A DNA stretch of 41,718 nucleotides from the NCBI GenBank assembly GCA_946223355.1, contig CAMIPB010000021.1:1-41718 (forward strand). The letters run 5' to 3'. The position numbers and the translations under genes are program-made. Every line of letters begins with the position of its first letter. The first letter of the stretch is position 1. Positions 1-9,010 of the stretch are shown in pieces. The stretch is from an uncultured Corynebacterium sp. (GTDB taxonomy: Bacteria > Actinomycetota > Actinomycetes > Mycobacteriales > Mycobacteriaceae). The notes under the pieces were generated by a model, which was given only the letters and a program-made list of their open reading frames with translations, was not told where the DNA came from and did no database searches.

Positions 1-60
1 CTGAGAAAGTAAATTTCCTGGCACCAAAGTGACGCAAGAGACGGACGAGGTTCGGAGGGG

Positions 61-168
61 GGCAAAGCGCTGCCGCCGCGAAAGGCGGGAAAGCGCAGCC
101 GAAGCGAAAGGCGGGAAAGCGCAGCCGAAGCGCGGGCAAGGGGTGGCAAAGCGCTGCCGCCGCGAAAG
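61..168. repeat. GC-rich repeat tract downstream of glf
   Basis: A 26-bp unit is repeated exactly in tandem at 80-105 and 106-131, and a 24-bp sequence at 61-84 recurs exactly at 145-168. Together they fill much of the spacer beyond the glf stop codon. No credible gene was seen in 1-214; the long open frame on the plus strand here runs on antisense through glf and is a composition artefact. The function is unknown. It could arise by slippage, or act as structured 3' UTR for glf. Confidence 0.75.
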
Positions 169-214
169 CCGCGGCGAAGAGCGTGAAAGCAGCAAAAGAG
201 GCGCGGCGGGAAAA

Positions 215-1411
215 TTAGTGGCCGCGCTCCTGTTCCAGCGCCTTACCCTCGTTCCAGAAAGGAGCGAGCTTGTTATCAAACATGGTCAACGCGGAAGCAA
301 TAGCCATGTGCATGTCCAAGTACTGGTAAGTGCCAAGTCGGCCGCCGAAAAGAACCTGGTTGTCGCGGGCCTCGGCGGCGGCGAGACGTCGGTAAGCCTC
401 GAGCTTGGAGCGATCCTCTGGGGTGTTGATTGGGTAGTACGGCTCGTCACCCTTGTCCGCGAAGCGGGAGTACTCCTTCATAATGACGGTCTTGTCAGCG
501 GGGTACTTGTCAGCGCGCTCCGGGTGGAAATGGCGGAACTCGTGGATGCGGGTGTAGTCCACGTCAGCATCGTTGTAGTTCATGACCGGCGTGCCCTGGA
601 AATCACCGGTAGGCAGCACTTCCATCTCAAAGTCGAGGGTGCGCCAGCCGAGCTCACCCTCGGAATAGTCAAAGTAAAGATCCAGCGGGCCGGTATAGAC
701 CACTGGCGCGTCTGGGTTCTCCGAGCGCAGCTGGTCGCGGACGTCAAACCAATCGGTCTCTAGGCGGACGTCGATAAGCTCATGGTCTGCCATTCGCTCG
801 AGCCATGCCGCATAGCCGTCGACAGGCAAACCTTCGTAGGTGTCATTGAAGTAGCGATTGTTGAAGGTGTAGCGCACGGGCAGGCGGGTGATGTTGGAGG
901 CAGGCAGGTTCTTAGGATCCGTCTGCCACTGCTTGGCGGTGTAGTCGCGGATGAACGCCTCGTAAAGCGGGCGGCCGATGAGGGAGATGGCCTTTTCCTC
1001 AAGATTCTGCGCCTCGTTGGCGTCAAATTCGCCGGCCTGCTCCTTAATGAGCTCGCGGGCTTCATCCGGCGAGTAGTAGCGGCCAAAGAACTGGTTAATC
1101 AGGCCCAAGCCCATTGGGAATTGGTAGGCGGTGCCGTCGTACATCGCGAATACGCGGTGTTGATAATCGGTGAAGTCGGTGAACTGCGTGACGTAATCCC
1201 AAACCCGCTTATTAGAAGTATGGAAAAGGTGGGCGCCGTACTTGTGAACCTCGATGCCAGTCTCAGGCTCCGCCTCGGAGTAGGCGTTTCCGCCGAGATG
1301 GTCGCGGCGCTCGACGATGAGCACCTTTTTGCCCAGCTGAGATGCCGCGCGCTCTGCGACGGTGAGGCCAAAGAATCCGGAGCCGACAACGATTAGGTCA
1401 TAGTTAGTCAT
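215..1411 (-). CDS. glf: UDP-galactopyranose mutase
   Basis: This flavoenzyme (398 aa) converts UDP-galactopyranose to UDP-galactofuranose, the donor for the galactan of mycolyl-arabinogalactan; it acts in the cytoplasm. The N-terminus carries the FAD-binding Rossmann motif VVGSGFFG (residues 8-15), followed by ERRDHLGGNAYSE, and the C-terminal half has the family segments FGGRLGTYQYLDMH and MKEYSR. The frame stays open far upstream, but the ATG at 1411 places the FAD motif at the usual distance from the N-terminus, and the upstream extension is antisense to the divergent amidase gene. It is transcribed away from that amidase across a 178-bp spacer. The same pairing (glf beside Rv3811) occurs in mycobacteria. 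The length fits the family, and there is no sign of damage. Confidence 0.96.
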   Translation of the reverse strand: MTNYDLIVVGSGFFGLTVAERAASQLGKKVLIVERRDHLGGNAYSEAEPETGIEVHKYGAHLFHTSNKRVWDYVTQFTDFTDYQHRVFAMYDGTAYQFPMGLGLINQFFGRYYSPDEARELIKEQAGEFDANEAQNLEEKAISLIGRPLYEAFIRDYTAKQWQTDPKNLPASNITRLPVRYTFNNRYFNDTYEGLPVDGYAAWLERMADHELIDVRLETDWFDVRDQLRSENPDAPVVYTGPLDLYFDYSEGELGWRTLDFEMEVLPTGDFQGTPVMNYNDADVDYTRIHEFRHFHPERADKYPADKTVIMKEYSRFADKGDEPYYPINTPEDRSKLEAYRRLAAAEARDNQVLFGGRLGTYQYLDMHMAIASALTMFDNKLAPFWNEGKALEQERGH

Positions 1412-1535
1412 GCTTAGCAGGCTAATCGACGCCCGCTTAAAACGCCGGGTGGGACAAGCCTTTGGGGCAAACCTGTGGAATTTTTTTAGAAAACGCCGCA
1501 ACACGGGTACCAATAATCCCATAAGTTTACTATTG

Positions 1536-1584
1536 TTGACGTTTGTTGACTGCCGTATCACTTTTAACAATTTTAACTTAGGAG
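1536..1584 (+). promoter_or_regulatory. Candidate promoter and SD of the csp-like amidase
   Basis: Two -35-like hexamers, TTGACG (1536-1541) and TTGACT (1546-1551), sit 10 bp apart within a direct repeat of TTGTTGAC. AT-rich sequence resembling a -10 follows, but no clean hexamer at ideal spacing was found. A good Shine-Dalgarno AGGAG lies at 1580-1584, 5 nt before the GTG at 1590, and decides the start codon. Confidence 0.4.
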
Positions 1585-1589
1585 ACACC

Positions 1590-3746
1590 GTGCACCTGAA
1601 ACGTCGATTGGCCGCGAACCCCGCGGCACCCATCGCACAGTCGAAGAAGGCTGCGGTCCCAGCGATCCTTACCGCACTCGCCGTCACTACCGCCGCGGCG
1701 TTTGGCGGCCAGCAGATCTTAAATACCCAGGAAAACGGTGGCGGCGGAATTTCCGCAACCTCTAATACCGCGAGCTTTGCAGACGGCGAGACCATTGTTA
1801 TCGACGATCCCGCCATCGCCACCCAGGGTGAAGGCGAATCACGTCGCGCCGTCAAACAATTCCAGCGCGACGAGCAGTTCTCCCAGTTCGCACTGACTTG
1901 GTCAGGCGAAAAGGACATCGCCGCCTTCGTCCGCGCGCAAAAAGAGGACGGCTCCTGGGGCGAATGGTTCGCCGCTGAGCCTATGGACGTCCCCGGCGCC
2001 GGCGGCAAGCACGGCACCGAGCTCATTTACGTCGAGCCAACCAACGCCGTGCAGGTGTCCATCTCCGGCGTCGAGCTCGTAACTAACGACGCCCCCACCA
2101 ACGGCGAAGCAGACAAGGCCGGCGAGGCAGCGCCGGAGCAGCCCGCGACAGACGCACCAGCACAACAGCCGGAGCAACCAGCGGCAGAGCAACCAGCAAC
2201 ACAGCCGGAACAGCCACAGCAGCCAGCCACTAAGCAGAAGGCAGAAAAGCCAGCTGGCGTAGCACCACTCAACACGAACTATGGCGATATCCAGCCAGTG
2301 GCCGAGGTTGCCGAAAAGGGTAAGGAAAATGGCCAAGAAAATAGCCAAGCACAAGCCTCAGAGCTAGAGGCGGTGTTTATTGACGGTGGAACTGACTCGG
2401 GAATCGACCTCATGGCTGAATCTGCGGCACAAGGCATGCCGAACGTCGTTACGCGTGCTGGTTGGGGTGCAAACGAAGGCGCACGCTGCAAGTCCCCTAC
2501 TTACAACGACCGAGTAAAGGCAATGACACTGCACCATACCGCAGGTTCTAACAATTACTCGCCGGCACAGGCAGCAGCACAGATGCGCGGCATTTATAAG
2601 TACCATGCACAGACACTGGGCTGGTGCGATATCGGATACAACGTCTTGGTAGACAAGTACGGCACCATCTATGAGGGACGCTACGGCGGCCTAGACAAGG
2701 CAGTGGAAGGCGCACACGCAGGTGGTTTTAACACCAACACGTGGGGTATTTCCATGATTGGCGACTACGAGAACTCTCAGCCACCGCAGGTGATGCTGGA
2801 TTCTGTAGCCAAGATTGCAGGTTGGAAGGCAGCAAAGTCGGGATTTGACCCAATGGGCAAGTCCACACATTATTCAAAAGGTTCCGACTACACCCGCTAC
2901 TCATACGGCACTCCGGTCACATTGAACAACTTCTTCGGCCACAATGACGTAGGCAATACCTCTTGCCCAGGCCGGTACGTAATCAATCAGTGGCCTGCAA
3001 TCCGTTCCGCAACCAAGCGTTACTACGACACCATCGTTGCAGGTGGCACTGTTACTGCGCCGAAACCAAACCCAGGCGCACCAGCACCAGCGCCTAACCC
3101 AGGCGGCTCCGGCCAAGTGGGCGCAGGTTTGGCGAAGATGAGCTCACTTGCGGGATCATCAGAGGTTTCTGGTGAGGAAATCGGCGCAGTGCTCACACTT
3201 GCTGGAACAGTGGTTGGACTTCTCGTTGCCACGGGAGCAGCTGATAATTTCTTCGCCGGCGCAGGCAGCAAGGAAATAGCGAGCGGAATTACTGTCCAAG
3301 ACGCAGTAGGTATCGCGGACTCGCTGATGGGAATCAGTGGTGACGCAGATTTGCAAAATGACTGGGACGCAATCAAGAACACTGTGGGACCAGTTTTGGG
3401 CGAGGCACAGGGCGGCCCAACTGTAATCAACGAGGATCTAGCATTCCAGATGTTCAACAAGGGTCTTTTGGTAGATTCTTCATCCACTGGCCCTGTTGCG
3501 TTGATTGCGCCAATTGCCAAGGCGTGGGCTGAGGCTGGCCTCAACGCCGGTGACCTCGGCTTGCCAACCTCTGACATGCACGCGGTAGACGCTAACGGTG
3601 CCCCAGCTGTCGACGCCGCAGGCGTGCAGGCTCAGGCAACTGACGCGGTAAATACTGCGAAGGGCAAGAAGATCCGCGTGGACTTCCAGGGCGGCTACAT
3701 TGACTACGATCCGAACACGCAAAAGGTTGACGTCTTTACCAAGTAG
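1590..3746 (+). CDS. Secreted N-acetylmuramoyl-L-alanine amidase, PGRP domain with LGFP-like tail
   Basis: A secreted 718-aa protein predicted to cleave the lactyl amide bond between MurNAc and the stem peptide. The order is: a signal/anchor-like N-terminus (to about residue 45); a beta-rich region; a Pro/Gln/Glu/Ala-rich linker (about 172-225); a PGRP/amidase_2 domain (about 283-472) with the zinc-ligand motifs LHHTAG and GHNDVGNTSCPG; a Pro-rich linker; and a C-terminal region (about 612-718) with GLPTSD, like LGFP repeats that bind the mycolate/arabinogalactan layer. The GTG start at 1590 has SD AGGAG; the longer open frame upstream lacks one. Its place beside glf and its domains match the mycobacterial secreted protein Rv3811 (csp). 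Enzyme activity is inferred from the intact zinc ligands. Confidence in the family is high, in the exact role lower. Confidence 0.88.
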   Translation: MHLKRRLAANPAAPIAQSKKAAVPAILTALAVTTAAAFGGQQILNTQENGGGGISATSNTASFADGETIVIDDPAIATQGEGESRRAVKQFQRDEQFSQFALTWSGEKDIAAFVRAQKEDGSWGEWFAAEPMDVPGAGGKHGTELIYVEPTNAVQVSISGVELVTNDAPTNGEADKAGEAAPEQPATDAPAQQPEQPAAEQPATQPEQPQQPATKQKAEKPAGVAPLNTNYGDIQPVAEVAEKGKENGQENSQAQASELEAVFIDGGTDSGIDLMAESAAQGMPNVVTRAGWGANEGARCKSPTYNDRVKAMTLHHTAGSNNYSPAQAAAQMRGIYKYHAQTLGWCDIGYNVLVDKYGTIYEGRYGGLDKAVEGAHAGGFNTNTWGISMIGDYENSQPPQVMLDSVAKIAGWKAAKSGFDPMGKSTHYSKGSDYTRYSYGTPVTLNNFFGHNDVGNTSCPGRYVINQWPAIRSATKRYYDTIVAGGTVTAPKPNPGAPAPAPNPGGSGQVGAGLAKMSSLAGSSEVSGEEIGAVLTLAGTVVGLLVATGAADNFFAGAGSKEIASGITVQDAVGIADSLMGISGDADLQNDWDAIKNTVGPVLGEAQGGPTVINEDLAFQMFNKGLLVDSSSTGPVALIAPIAKAWAEAGLNAGDLGLPTSDMHAVDANGAPAVDAAGVQAQATDAVNTAKGKKIRVDFQGGYIDYDPNTQKVDVFTK

Positions 3747-3792
3747 AGCGTTCCTTTTGGCGCGGCTCAGAATCGAGTCTGCCTGACTTCAC

Positions 3793-3824
3793 AGCGGCTT
3801 CCACTTTCGTGGAGGCCGCTTTTG
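3793..3824 (+). terminator. Rho-independent terminator of the amidase gene
   Basis: The left arm AGCGGCTTCC and right arm GGAGGCCGCT form a stem with one G-T pair around an ACTTTCGT loop, followed by a short run of T. It lies 46 bp after the stop codon. Confidence 0.8.
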
Positions 3825-3884
3825 CTATTCCTGCTAATCCCCCCTCATCAGGTGCAGCCGGCCTACTCAAATGTGTGAAATAGG

Positions 3885-3912
3885 TTACAAGAGGCGGAAA
3901 ATTCGTTAAAAT
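3885..3912 (+). promoter_or_regulatory. Promoter of the BCCT transporter gene
   Basis: TTACAA (3885-3890) and TAAAAT (3907-3912) are separated by 16 bp, a good sigma-A-type promoter. The predicted transcript has a leader of about 30 nt containing the SD AAAGG at 3936-3940, 7 nt before the ATG. Confidence 0.6.
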
Positions 3913-3947
3913 GGCAGGGTCCCCGTACTCAACGAAAAGGTTTTCTC

Positions 3948-5729
3948 ATGCCGTCAACGGCAGCGAACGATTCAGCGCAAGAAGCAGCGCAACACATCCA
4001 AGACTCTAAAAGAAACATCTTCGGGCTCAAGACAGACCCGTTTATTTTCTTTACCTCCGCGGGATTTATCGTCACCTTCGTGGCGGTAACCATCGCTTTC
4101 GGCGAAAAAGCCCGTAACGCATACGCTACGGTCTCAAGCTTTTTGATGGACAATCTATCGTGGATGTACATCGGTGGATTCTCAGCAATGCTGGTGTTTT
4201 TGCTCATCATCTTCATCTCCAAGTTTGGCAATCTTCGCCTAGGCGATGATGACGAAGAACCGCTATATTCCCTTCCGGTCTGGTTTGCCATGCTTTTCGC
4301 GGCAGGACTGGGCGCCACCCTGTTGTTCTGGGGCGCGGCTGAGCCTTTGCACCACGCGTTTAATCCGCCTCGCGGCGATATGGCCCCGATGAGCAATGAG
4401 GCCGTCCAACAGGCCTTCGGCTTCACGTATTACCACTTCGCAGCGCACATGTGGGTGCCGTTTATCCTGCCTGGCTTAGCCATGGGGTATTTCACCTTCA
4501 AGCGCAAGATGCCCGCACGCATGTCGTCGGCATTCTCGCCTGTGCTGGGTGGCTACGTCTACAAGTGGCCAGGCAAGCTTATCGACGCCCTCTCTATCAT
4601 CGGCACCATCTTCGGCCTCGCAGTCTCCGTGGGCCTGGGCGTGCTACAGATTAATGCTGGTCTCAACATCATGTGGGACGTTCCGCTAGTGGGCTGGGTC
4701 GAGGTAGTAATTATCTCTTCGATCACAGCAGTAGCTGCGCTTTCTGCTGTGTCTGGCCTGGACAGGGGCGTGAAGATCTTGTCCAATATCAATATTTACG
4801 CAACCATAGTCTTGGCCATCTTTGTCCTCGTGATGGGGCCAACACTGACTATCTTGAAGCACACCACGGAAGCGTTTGGCCAGTACGCTAGCTCGCTTCC
4901 GGAGTTGATGTTTTGGACGGATTCCTTCAACGAGAACCCAGACTGGCACAAGGCGTGGACTGCGTTCTACTGGGCGTGGACTATTTGCTGGGGACCGTTC
5001 GTAGGCATGTTTATCGCCCGCATTTCTCGGGGCCGCACGGTTCGCCAGTTCATCGGTGGCGTACTCGCATTACCAACGATCTTCGTTGTTATCTGGTTTT
5101 CTATCTTTGGCCGCGCTGCAATTGAGATTGAGCGCAACGAACCGGGCAAGCTGACCAAGCCGGTAGTGGAAGAAGGCAACACCCCGGTTGCATTGTTCGC
5201 ACTGCTCAACGAGTATCCGTTGTATTTTGTGTCCGGCGCGCTGGCCCTATTTGTCATTGTGGTTTTCTTTATCACCTCGATTGACTCCGCAGCCATCGTG
5301 ATGGATACCTTCGCCTCAGGCGAGGAAGCCAAAACACCCGCTGCTTACCGCGCGGCTTGGGCAATTTCAGTTGGCGTAGTCACCGGAGCGCTGTTGTTCA
5401 TCAACGAATCTGGAATTGAGGCCATCCAGGAAGTAGTCATTATCGTTGCGTTACCGTTCTTCTTCATGATGTTTTTGCTGATGTACTCCATCGTGAAGGG
5501 CATGAGTGATGACTACGCAGCAGAACGTCGCCTGCGCACCCGTGAATGGGAAAAGACGGACACCCCTGAAAAACTAGAAGCCGCCGAAGCGAAACCGGCA
5601 CCTGGCTACGATTCCCAGGGCAATCCGATCGAATACGAAGAGCCGGAATACGACGAAGACGGCAACATGCGGCTCAAAGGTAACGTCAAAATTGAAGGAG
5701 ATTTGGACGTTTCCGGCGACACCCGCTAG
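3948..5729 (+). CDS. BCCT family transporter, substrate unassigned
   Basis: A 593-aa inner-membrane carrier of the betaine/carnitine/choline transporter family with about 12 membrane segments. Family marks are GLGATLLFWGAAEP (from about residue 120), the TM8 signature FYWAWTICWGPFVGMF (near 340) followed by ARISRGRT, and FITSIDSAA. The C-terminal ~75 residues are charged and acidic. Relative to the betaine carrier BetP, aromatic-box positions differ: YWAWWISWSP reads YWAWTICWGP here, and the TM4 HW..HPW..Y pattern reads HFAAHMWVPF. Betaine may therefore not be the main substrate; ectoine, proline or another solute is possible. The Thr-Ser pair of the second sodium site seems kept. The gene ends in a CTAG shared with the convergent glpK stop. 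The family is certain, the substrate unknown. Confidence 0.9.
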   Translation: MPSTAANDSAQEAAQHIQDSKRNIFGLKTDPFIFFTSAGFIVTFVAVTIAFGEKARNAYATVSSFLMDNLSWMYIGGFSAMLVFLLIIFISKFGNLRLGDDDEEPLYSLPVWFAMLFAAGLGATLLFWGAAEPLHHAFNPPRGDMAPMSNEAVQQAFGFTYYHFAAHMWVPFILPGLAMGYFTFKRKMPARMSSAFSPVLGGYVYKWPGKLIDALSIIGTIFGLAVSVGLGVLQINAGLNIMWDVPLVGWVEVVIISSITAVAALSAVSGLDRGVKILSNINIYATIVLAIFVLVMGPTLTILKHTTEAFGQYASSLPELMFWTDSFNENPDWHKAWTAFYWAWTICWGPFVGMFIARISRGRTVRQFIGGVLALPTIFVVIWFSIFGRAAIEIERNEPGKLTKPVVEEGNTPVALFALLNEYPLYFVSGALALFVIVVFFITSIDSAAIVMDTFASGEEAKTPAAYRAAWAISVGVVTGALLFINESGIEAIQEVVIIVALPFFFMMFLLMYSIVKGMSDDYAAERRLRTREWEKTDTPEKLEAAEAKPAPGYDSQGNPIEYEEPEYDEDGNMRLKGNVKIEGDLDVSGDTR

Positions 5730-7216
5730 TTTTCCCAGCCCAGCGTACGCTCGACTGCCTTGTTCCACTGGAGGTAGGCGGCGTCACGCTGGGTCTTTTC
5801 CATGTTTGGTTCCCATTGCGCATCTGGCGAAACCAGCCGCGCGATATCCGCAGTGTCCTTCCACAGACCTGCGCCGATGCCAGCCACGAACGCTGCGCCA
5901 AGCGCGGTAGTTTCAATCTCGCATGGCCGGACAATGCGAGCACCTAAGAGATCTGCCTGCATCTGCATGAGGAGATCATTGCTGGTCATGCCTCCATCGA
6001 CGCGCATGGACGTGAGATCCACGTCGGCGTCGGCAAGCATTGCTTCTACAACCTCACGCGTTTGGAAACAGGTAGCTTCCAAAGCTGCGCGAGTAATGTG
6101 GCTACGGTCTGCAAAGCGGGTGAGTCCAACGATGACGCCGCGCGCATCCGGGCGCCAGCGCGGTGCGAACAAACCAGAAAACGCTGGCACGATATACACG
6201 CCACCATTGTCGTCTGCCGCGATTTCCTCGCTCGATGCGGCATCCGGGATAATTCCTAGCTGGTCACGCAGCCACTGGATGAGTGAACCGCCGACTGCAA
6301 CTGAGCCCTCGAGGGCGTAGACGGGTGCTTGCCCCTCAATCTGATAGGCCACCGTGGTGAGCAAGCCGTGCTCAGAAAATGTCGGTTCTTCTCCGGTGTT
6401 GAGCAGCAAGAACAAACCTGTTCCGTAGGTGTTTTTGGCGTCGCCTTCGTTAAAGCAAGCTTGTCCAAAAAGCGCTGCTTGTTGGTCTCCCAAAATGCCC
6501 CGGATAGGCAGCACAGGTAGAAATCCGCGGGAAAAGATTTGGCCAAAATCGCTAATCGACGCCCTTATTTCCGGCAGCATCTGCATGGGCACGCCAATCT
6601 CCTCACACAACTGCGGATCCCACTGCTGCGTACGCAGATTCATCAGTAGTGTGCGCGAAGCATTGGTGACGTCAGTGGCATGCAGTGCCTCGTGGCCGTC
6701 GGAAAGCCGTGCGCCGCCAGTTAGGTTCCACAGCAACCACGTGTCAATGGTGCCGGCGAGCAGCTCACCGTTGTTGGCGCGTTCACGTGCTCCTTCGACG
6801 TTATCCAGGATCCACGCGATCTTCGGCCCGGCGGGATAGGAGTTGGCCAGTAGACCAGTCTTCTTATGCCATTTATCTACCGGCTCAAACATGCCGGAGG
6901 TTCGCGTATCTTGCCACACAATCGCGTTGTAAATTGGCTCGCCGGTGTTTTTGTCCCACACCACAGCGGTTTCGCGCTGATTGGTAATTCCCAGCGCAGT
7001 GACCGATTCCGGGGAAATATCGCCCTCTGCCATGGCCGCGGTAATAGCCCGGCGGACGTTATTCCAGATTTCGCGGGCGTTATGCTCCACCCATCCTTGG
7101 CGCGGCATAATCTGCTTATGCTCGTACTGCGCGGAGGCCACCACCGTGCCTGCGGAGTCTACGATGGCGCACCGGGTTGATGTGGTGCCTTGATCCAGGG
7201 CTGCAATAAAAGTCAT
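5726..7216 (-). CDS. glpK: Glycerol kinase
   Basis: A FGGY-family kinase (496 aa, close to the usual 500) that phosphorylates glycerol to sn-glycerol 3-phosphate with ATP in the cytoplasm. The N-terminus ALDQGTTSTR (residues 6-15) is the phosphate-binding loop. NQRETAVVW and WQDTRT line the glycerol site, and TYGTGLF, ALEGSVAVGG and DGGMTSND are the C-terminal nucleotide-binding elements. It is last of four tandem minus-strand genes (serS, plsC, HAD, glpK) and lies 3 bp downstream of the HAD gene, with no obvious SD, which suggests translational coupling. No glpF or glpD is nearby. Its 3' end shares a CTAG with the BCCT stop codon. Confidence 0.95.
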   Translation of the reverse strand: MTFIAALDQGTTSTRCAIVDSAGTVVASAQYEHKQIMPRQGWVEHNAREIWNNVRRAITAAMAEGDISPESVTALGITNQRETAVVWDKNTGEPIYNAIVWQDTRTSGMFEPVDKWHKKTGLLANSYPAGPKIAWILDNVEGARERANNGELLAGTIDTWLLWNLTGGARLSDGHEALHATDVTNASRTLLMNLRTQQWDPQLCEEIGVPMQMLPEIRASISDFGQIFSRGFLPVLPIRGILGDQQAALFGQACFNEGDAKNTYGTGLFLLLNTGEEPTFSEHGLLTTVAYQIEGQAPVYALEGSVAVGGSLIQWLRDQLGIIPDAASSEEIAADDNGGVYIVPAFSGLFAPRWRPDARGVIVGLTRFADRSHITRAALEATCFQTREVVEAMLADADVDLTSMRVDGGMTSNDLLMQMQADLLGARIVRPCEIETTALGAAFVAGIGAGLWKDTADIARLVSPDAQWEPNMEKTQRDAAYLQWNKAVERTLGWEN

Positions 7217-7219
7217 ATG

Positions 7220-8089
7220 TTAAAACCAACGCTCAAGGACAGTAGCCACGCCACCCTGTGTATTAGGCAACGTCACGAGATCTGCAGCTTGCTTGACCGC
7301 ATCTGCAGCATTGCCCATAGCAACTCCAGTTCCGGACCAGGTAAGCATCTCGATGTCATTCGGCATATCACCAAAGGTGATCACATCACTTTGGGCTACA
7401 CCGTACTGCCCCGACAACTGTGCAACCCCCAATGCTTTAGTCACGCCTGGCGCAGCAAATTCCAATAGCCCATCATTCATAGAGTAAGTGACGTGCGCCT
7501 GCTGCGGATCAATATGAGGGGCAACAAGCTGGTACATTTCCGGCGCGGTCATGGTGAGGTTGCGCAGCAGAAGCTTAACGGAAGGCTGTGCCAGGACGTC
7601 GTCGGTAGGCATCATCGTGAAACCGTCCAGCCCCGGAGTTTCAGAATAGGACTCTTCAGCAATGAACTGCTTTTCGTGAACGTCATACGCGCTCGTGCCC
7701 GGAAGCTCGCAAGCTAACTTCGCGCCGCCATGACGCAGAAGTACCTCTTGCGCGGTGTAGTAAATATCTTTCTGCACCGAAGGATCAAGAGTGTGCGCTT
7801 CCAACACCTTATCTGCAGCGGTGTCATACAAGACCGCACCATTTGAGGTCACGCACACCGGGCGAACATTAAGTTGTTCAATAACGCCAACTACCCAGCG
7901 AAAAGGACGCCCGGTTGCCAGGGCGAACTGCGCTCCGGAATCAGTAGCGCGCCTAATCACTTCCCGGGTGCGCCGGGACACACGGTGGTTGGCGTCCAAA
8001 AACGTCCCGTCAATATCGCTGACGATAAAACCAGGTGCACGCTCAGGTAACTGCGCATGAATATCTTGCATGGTGGGCTGCTGCGGCAT
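7220..8089 (-). CDS. Cof-type HAD family hydrolase
   Basis: A 289-aa haloacid dehalogenase superfamily phosphatase of the Cof/class IIB group. Motif I is SDIDGTF (Asp25 nucleophile and Asp27), motif II is ATGRP, the motif III Lys is in VTKALG, and motif IV is FGDMPNDIEML. The long cap between motifs II and III is typical of sugar-phosphate or flavin-nucleotide phosphatases; the substrate cannot be read from sequence. The ATG overlaps the stop codon of plsC as TAATG, supporting translational coupling and this start; a later Met7 is possible. The Rv3813c gene has the same family and neighbourhood in mycobacteria. Confidence 0.9.
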   Translation of the reverse strand: MPQQPTMQDIHAQLPERAPGFIVSDIDGTFLDANHRVSRRTREVIRRATDSGAQFALATGRPFRWVVGVIEQLNVRPVCVTSNGAVLYDTAADKVLEAHTLDPSVQKDIYYTAQEVLLRHGGAKLACELPGTSAYDVHEKQFIAEESYSETPGLDGFTMMPTDDVLAQPSVKLLLRNLTMTAPEMYQLVAPHIDPQQAHVTYSMNDGLLEFAAPGVTKALGVAQLSGQYGVAQSDVITFGDMPNDIEMLTWSGTGVAMGNAADAVKQAADLVTLPNTQGGVATVLERWF

Positions 8090-8952
8090 TATTTTCCTCG
8101 CTTGTGCGCTTGCTTCTCGGCGCGACGCTTCTGTTTTTCAGCGCGCTCCGCCTCGTCCATAGCGTTCGCTTCTTCCAGCGTGGGAGCACTCCCGCCCATG
8201 GAAGCAGGAAGCCAGTCCGCGCCAGGCTCAAATGGGCCGTGCTCAGCTTGGTAGCCAGCCCTGGCGGCGTCGAGAAGCTCCTGGACTGCGGCTTTGAGAC
8301 GAAGCGTGGCCTCATCGGGGTCACCGCTGGGGTCGACGGGTGCACCGATATGGATACGCACGGGAAGTTTGGTGCGGCCGAGGTGTTTTTTGCCACCCTT
8401 GGTCCAAATGCGTTGCGAGCCCCAGCACGCCATCGGGATGAGTGGCGCATTAGCATCAGCGGCAATGCGCACCGCACCGGTTTTGAAATCCTTGAGTTCA
8501 AAGCTGCGGGAGATGGTGGCCTCAGGGAATATGCCTACCAGTTTGCCCTCGCGCAATGCTTGAACAGTTGGCGCGATTGATTGCGCACCGCGCTCGCGAT
8601 CCACTGGGACGTGCTTCATCATACGCATAAGAGTGCCCACGACCGGCACGTCAAAGATTTCCTTTTTGGCCATGAAGCGCACCAGCCGACGCCCGCGAAG
8701 GTGTGCGCCGTACATGCCGAATATGAAGTCGTAATAGCCCGTATGGTTCATTACCAAAAGCGCGCCGCCTTTGACAGGGATATTCTCCGCGCCAACGACG
8801 GTGCCAGTAATACCTTGCGCCCGCAGAATCTGCTTGACCAACTGCACGATGATGCGGTTGTACAACAGTTCACGGGATTCAATGTGAGGAGCAACCTCAG
8901 TCGAAGTCTTGGGCACGCGAAACAGCGAGCCCCAATTTTTAAGCTCCATCAT
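8089..8952 (-). CDS. 1-acyl-sn-glycerol-3-phosphate acyltransferase family protein
   Basis: A 287-aa PlsC-type acyltransferase predicted to acylate lysophosphatidate or a related glycerolipid at the inner membrane face. The catalytic HX4D is in NHTGYYDF (His70, Asp75), and the acceptor-binding motif is GIFPEATISR (141-150). The N-terminus is partly hydrophobic and the last ~30 residues are Lys/Arg/Glu-rich. The first of two adjacent ATG codons was used; AAGGAAGG lies about 12 nt upstream of it. The gene lies 58 bp downstream of serS and is coupled by TAATG to the HAD gene. Homologues in mycobacteria lie in the same block (Rv3815c/Rv3816c). The exact lipid substrate is not assignable. Confidence 0.9.
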   Translation of the reverse strand: MMELKNWGSLFRVPKTSTEVAPHIESRELLYNRIIVQLVKQILRAQGITGTVVGAENIPVKGGALLVMNHTGYYDFIFGMYGAHLRGRRLVRFMAKKEIFDVPVVGTLMRMMKHVPVDRERGAQSIAPTVQALREGKLVGIFPEATISRSFELKDFKTGAVRIAADANAPLIPMACWGSQRIWTKGGKKHLGRTKLPVRIHIGAPVDPSGDPDEATLRLKAAVQELLDAARAGYQAEHGPFEPGADWLPASMGGSAPTLEEANAMDEAERAEKQKRRAEKQAHKRGK

Positions 8953-9010
8953 GGAGGGGTGGGCCTTCCTCGTTAACGCCAGTACTACTTAAGGTTAAAC
9001 CTTACTTGCC

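Noticed and set aside
29..763. Long plus-strand open frame opposite the end of glf
   Set aside because: Antisense to a secure gene, with an Arg/Ala/Lys-rich repetitive start; explained by GC bias and the repeat tract.
782..1396. Second long plus-strand frame antisense to glf
   Set aside because: Shadow of the glf codon pattern; no recognisable domain and no SD.
1902..2354. Leu/Cys/Trp-rich minus-strand frame inside the secreted amidase gene
   Set aside because: Reverse reading of the Pro/Gln/Ala-rich linker; low complexity and no family features.
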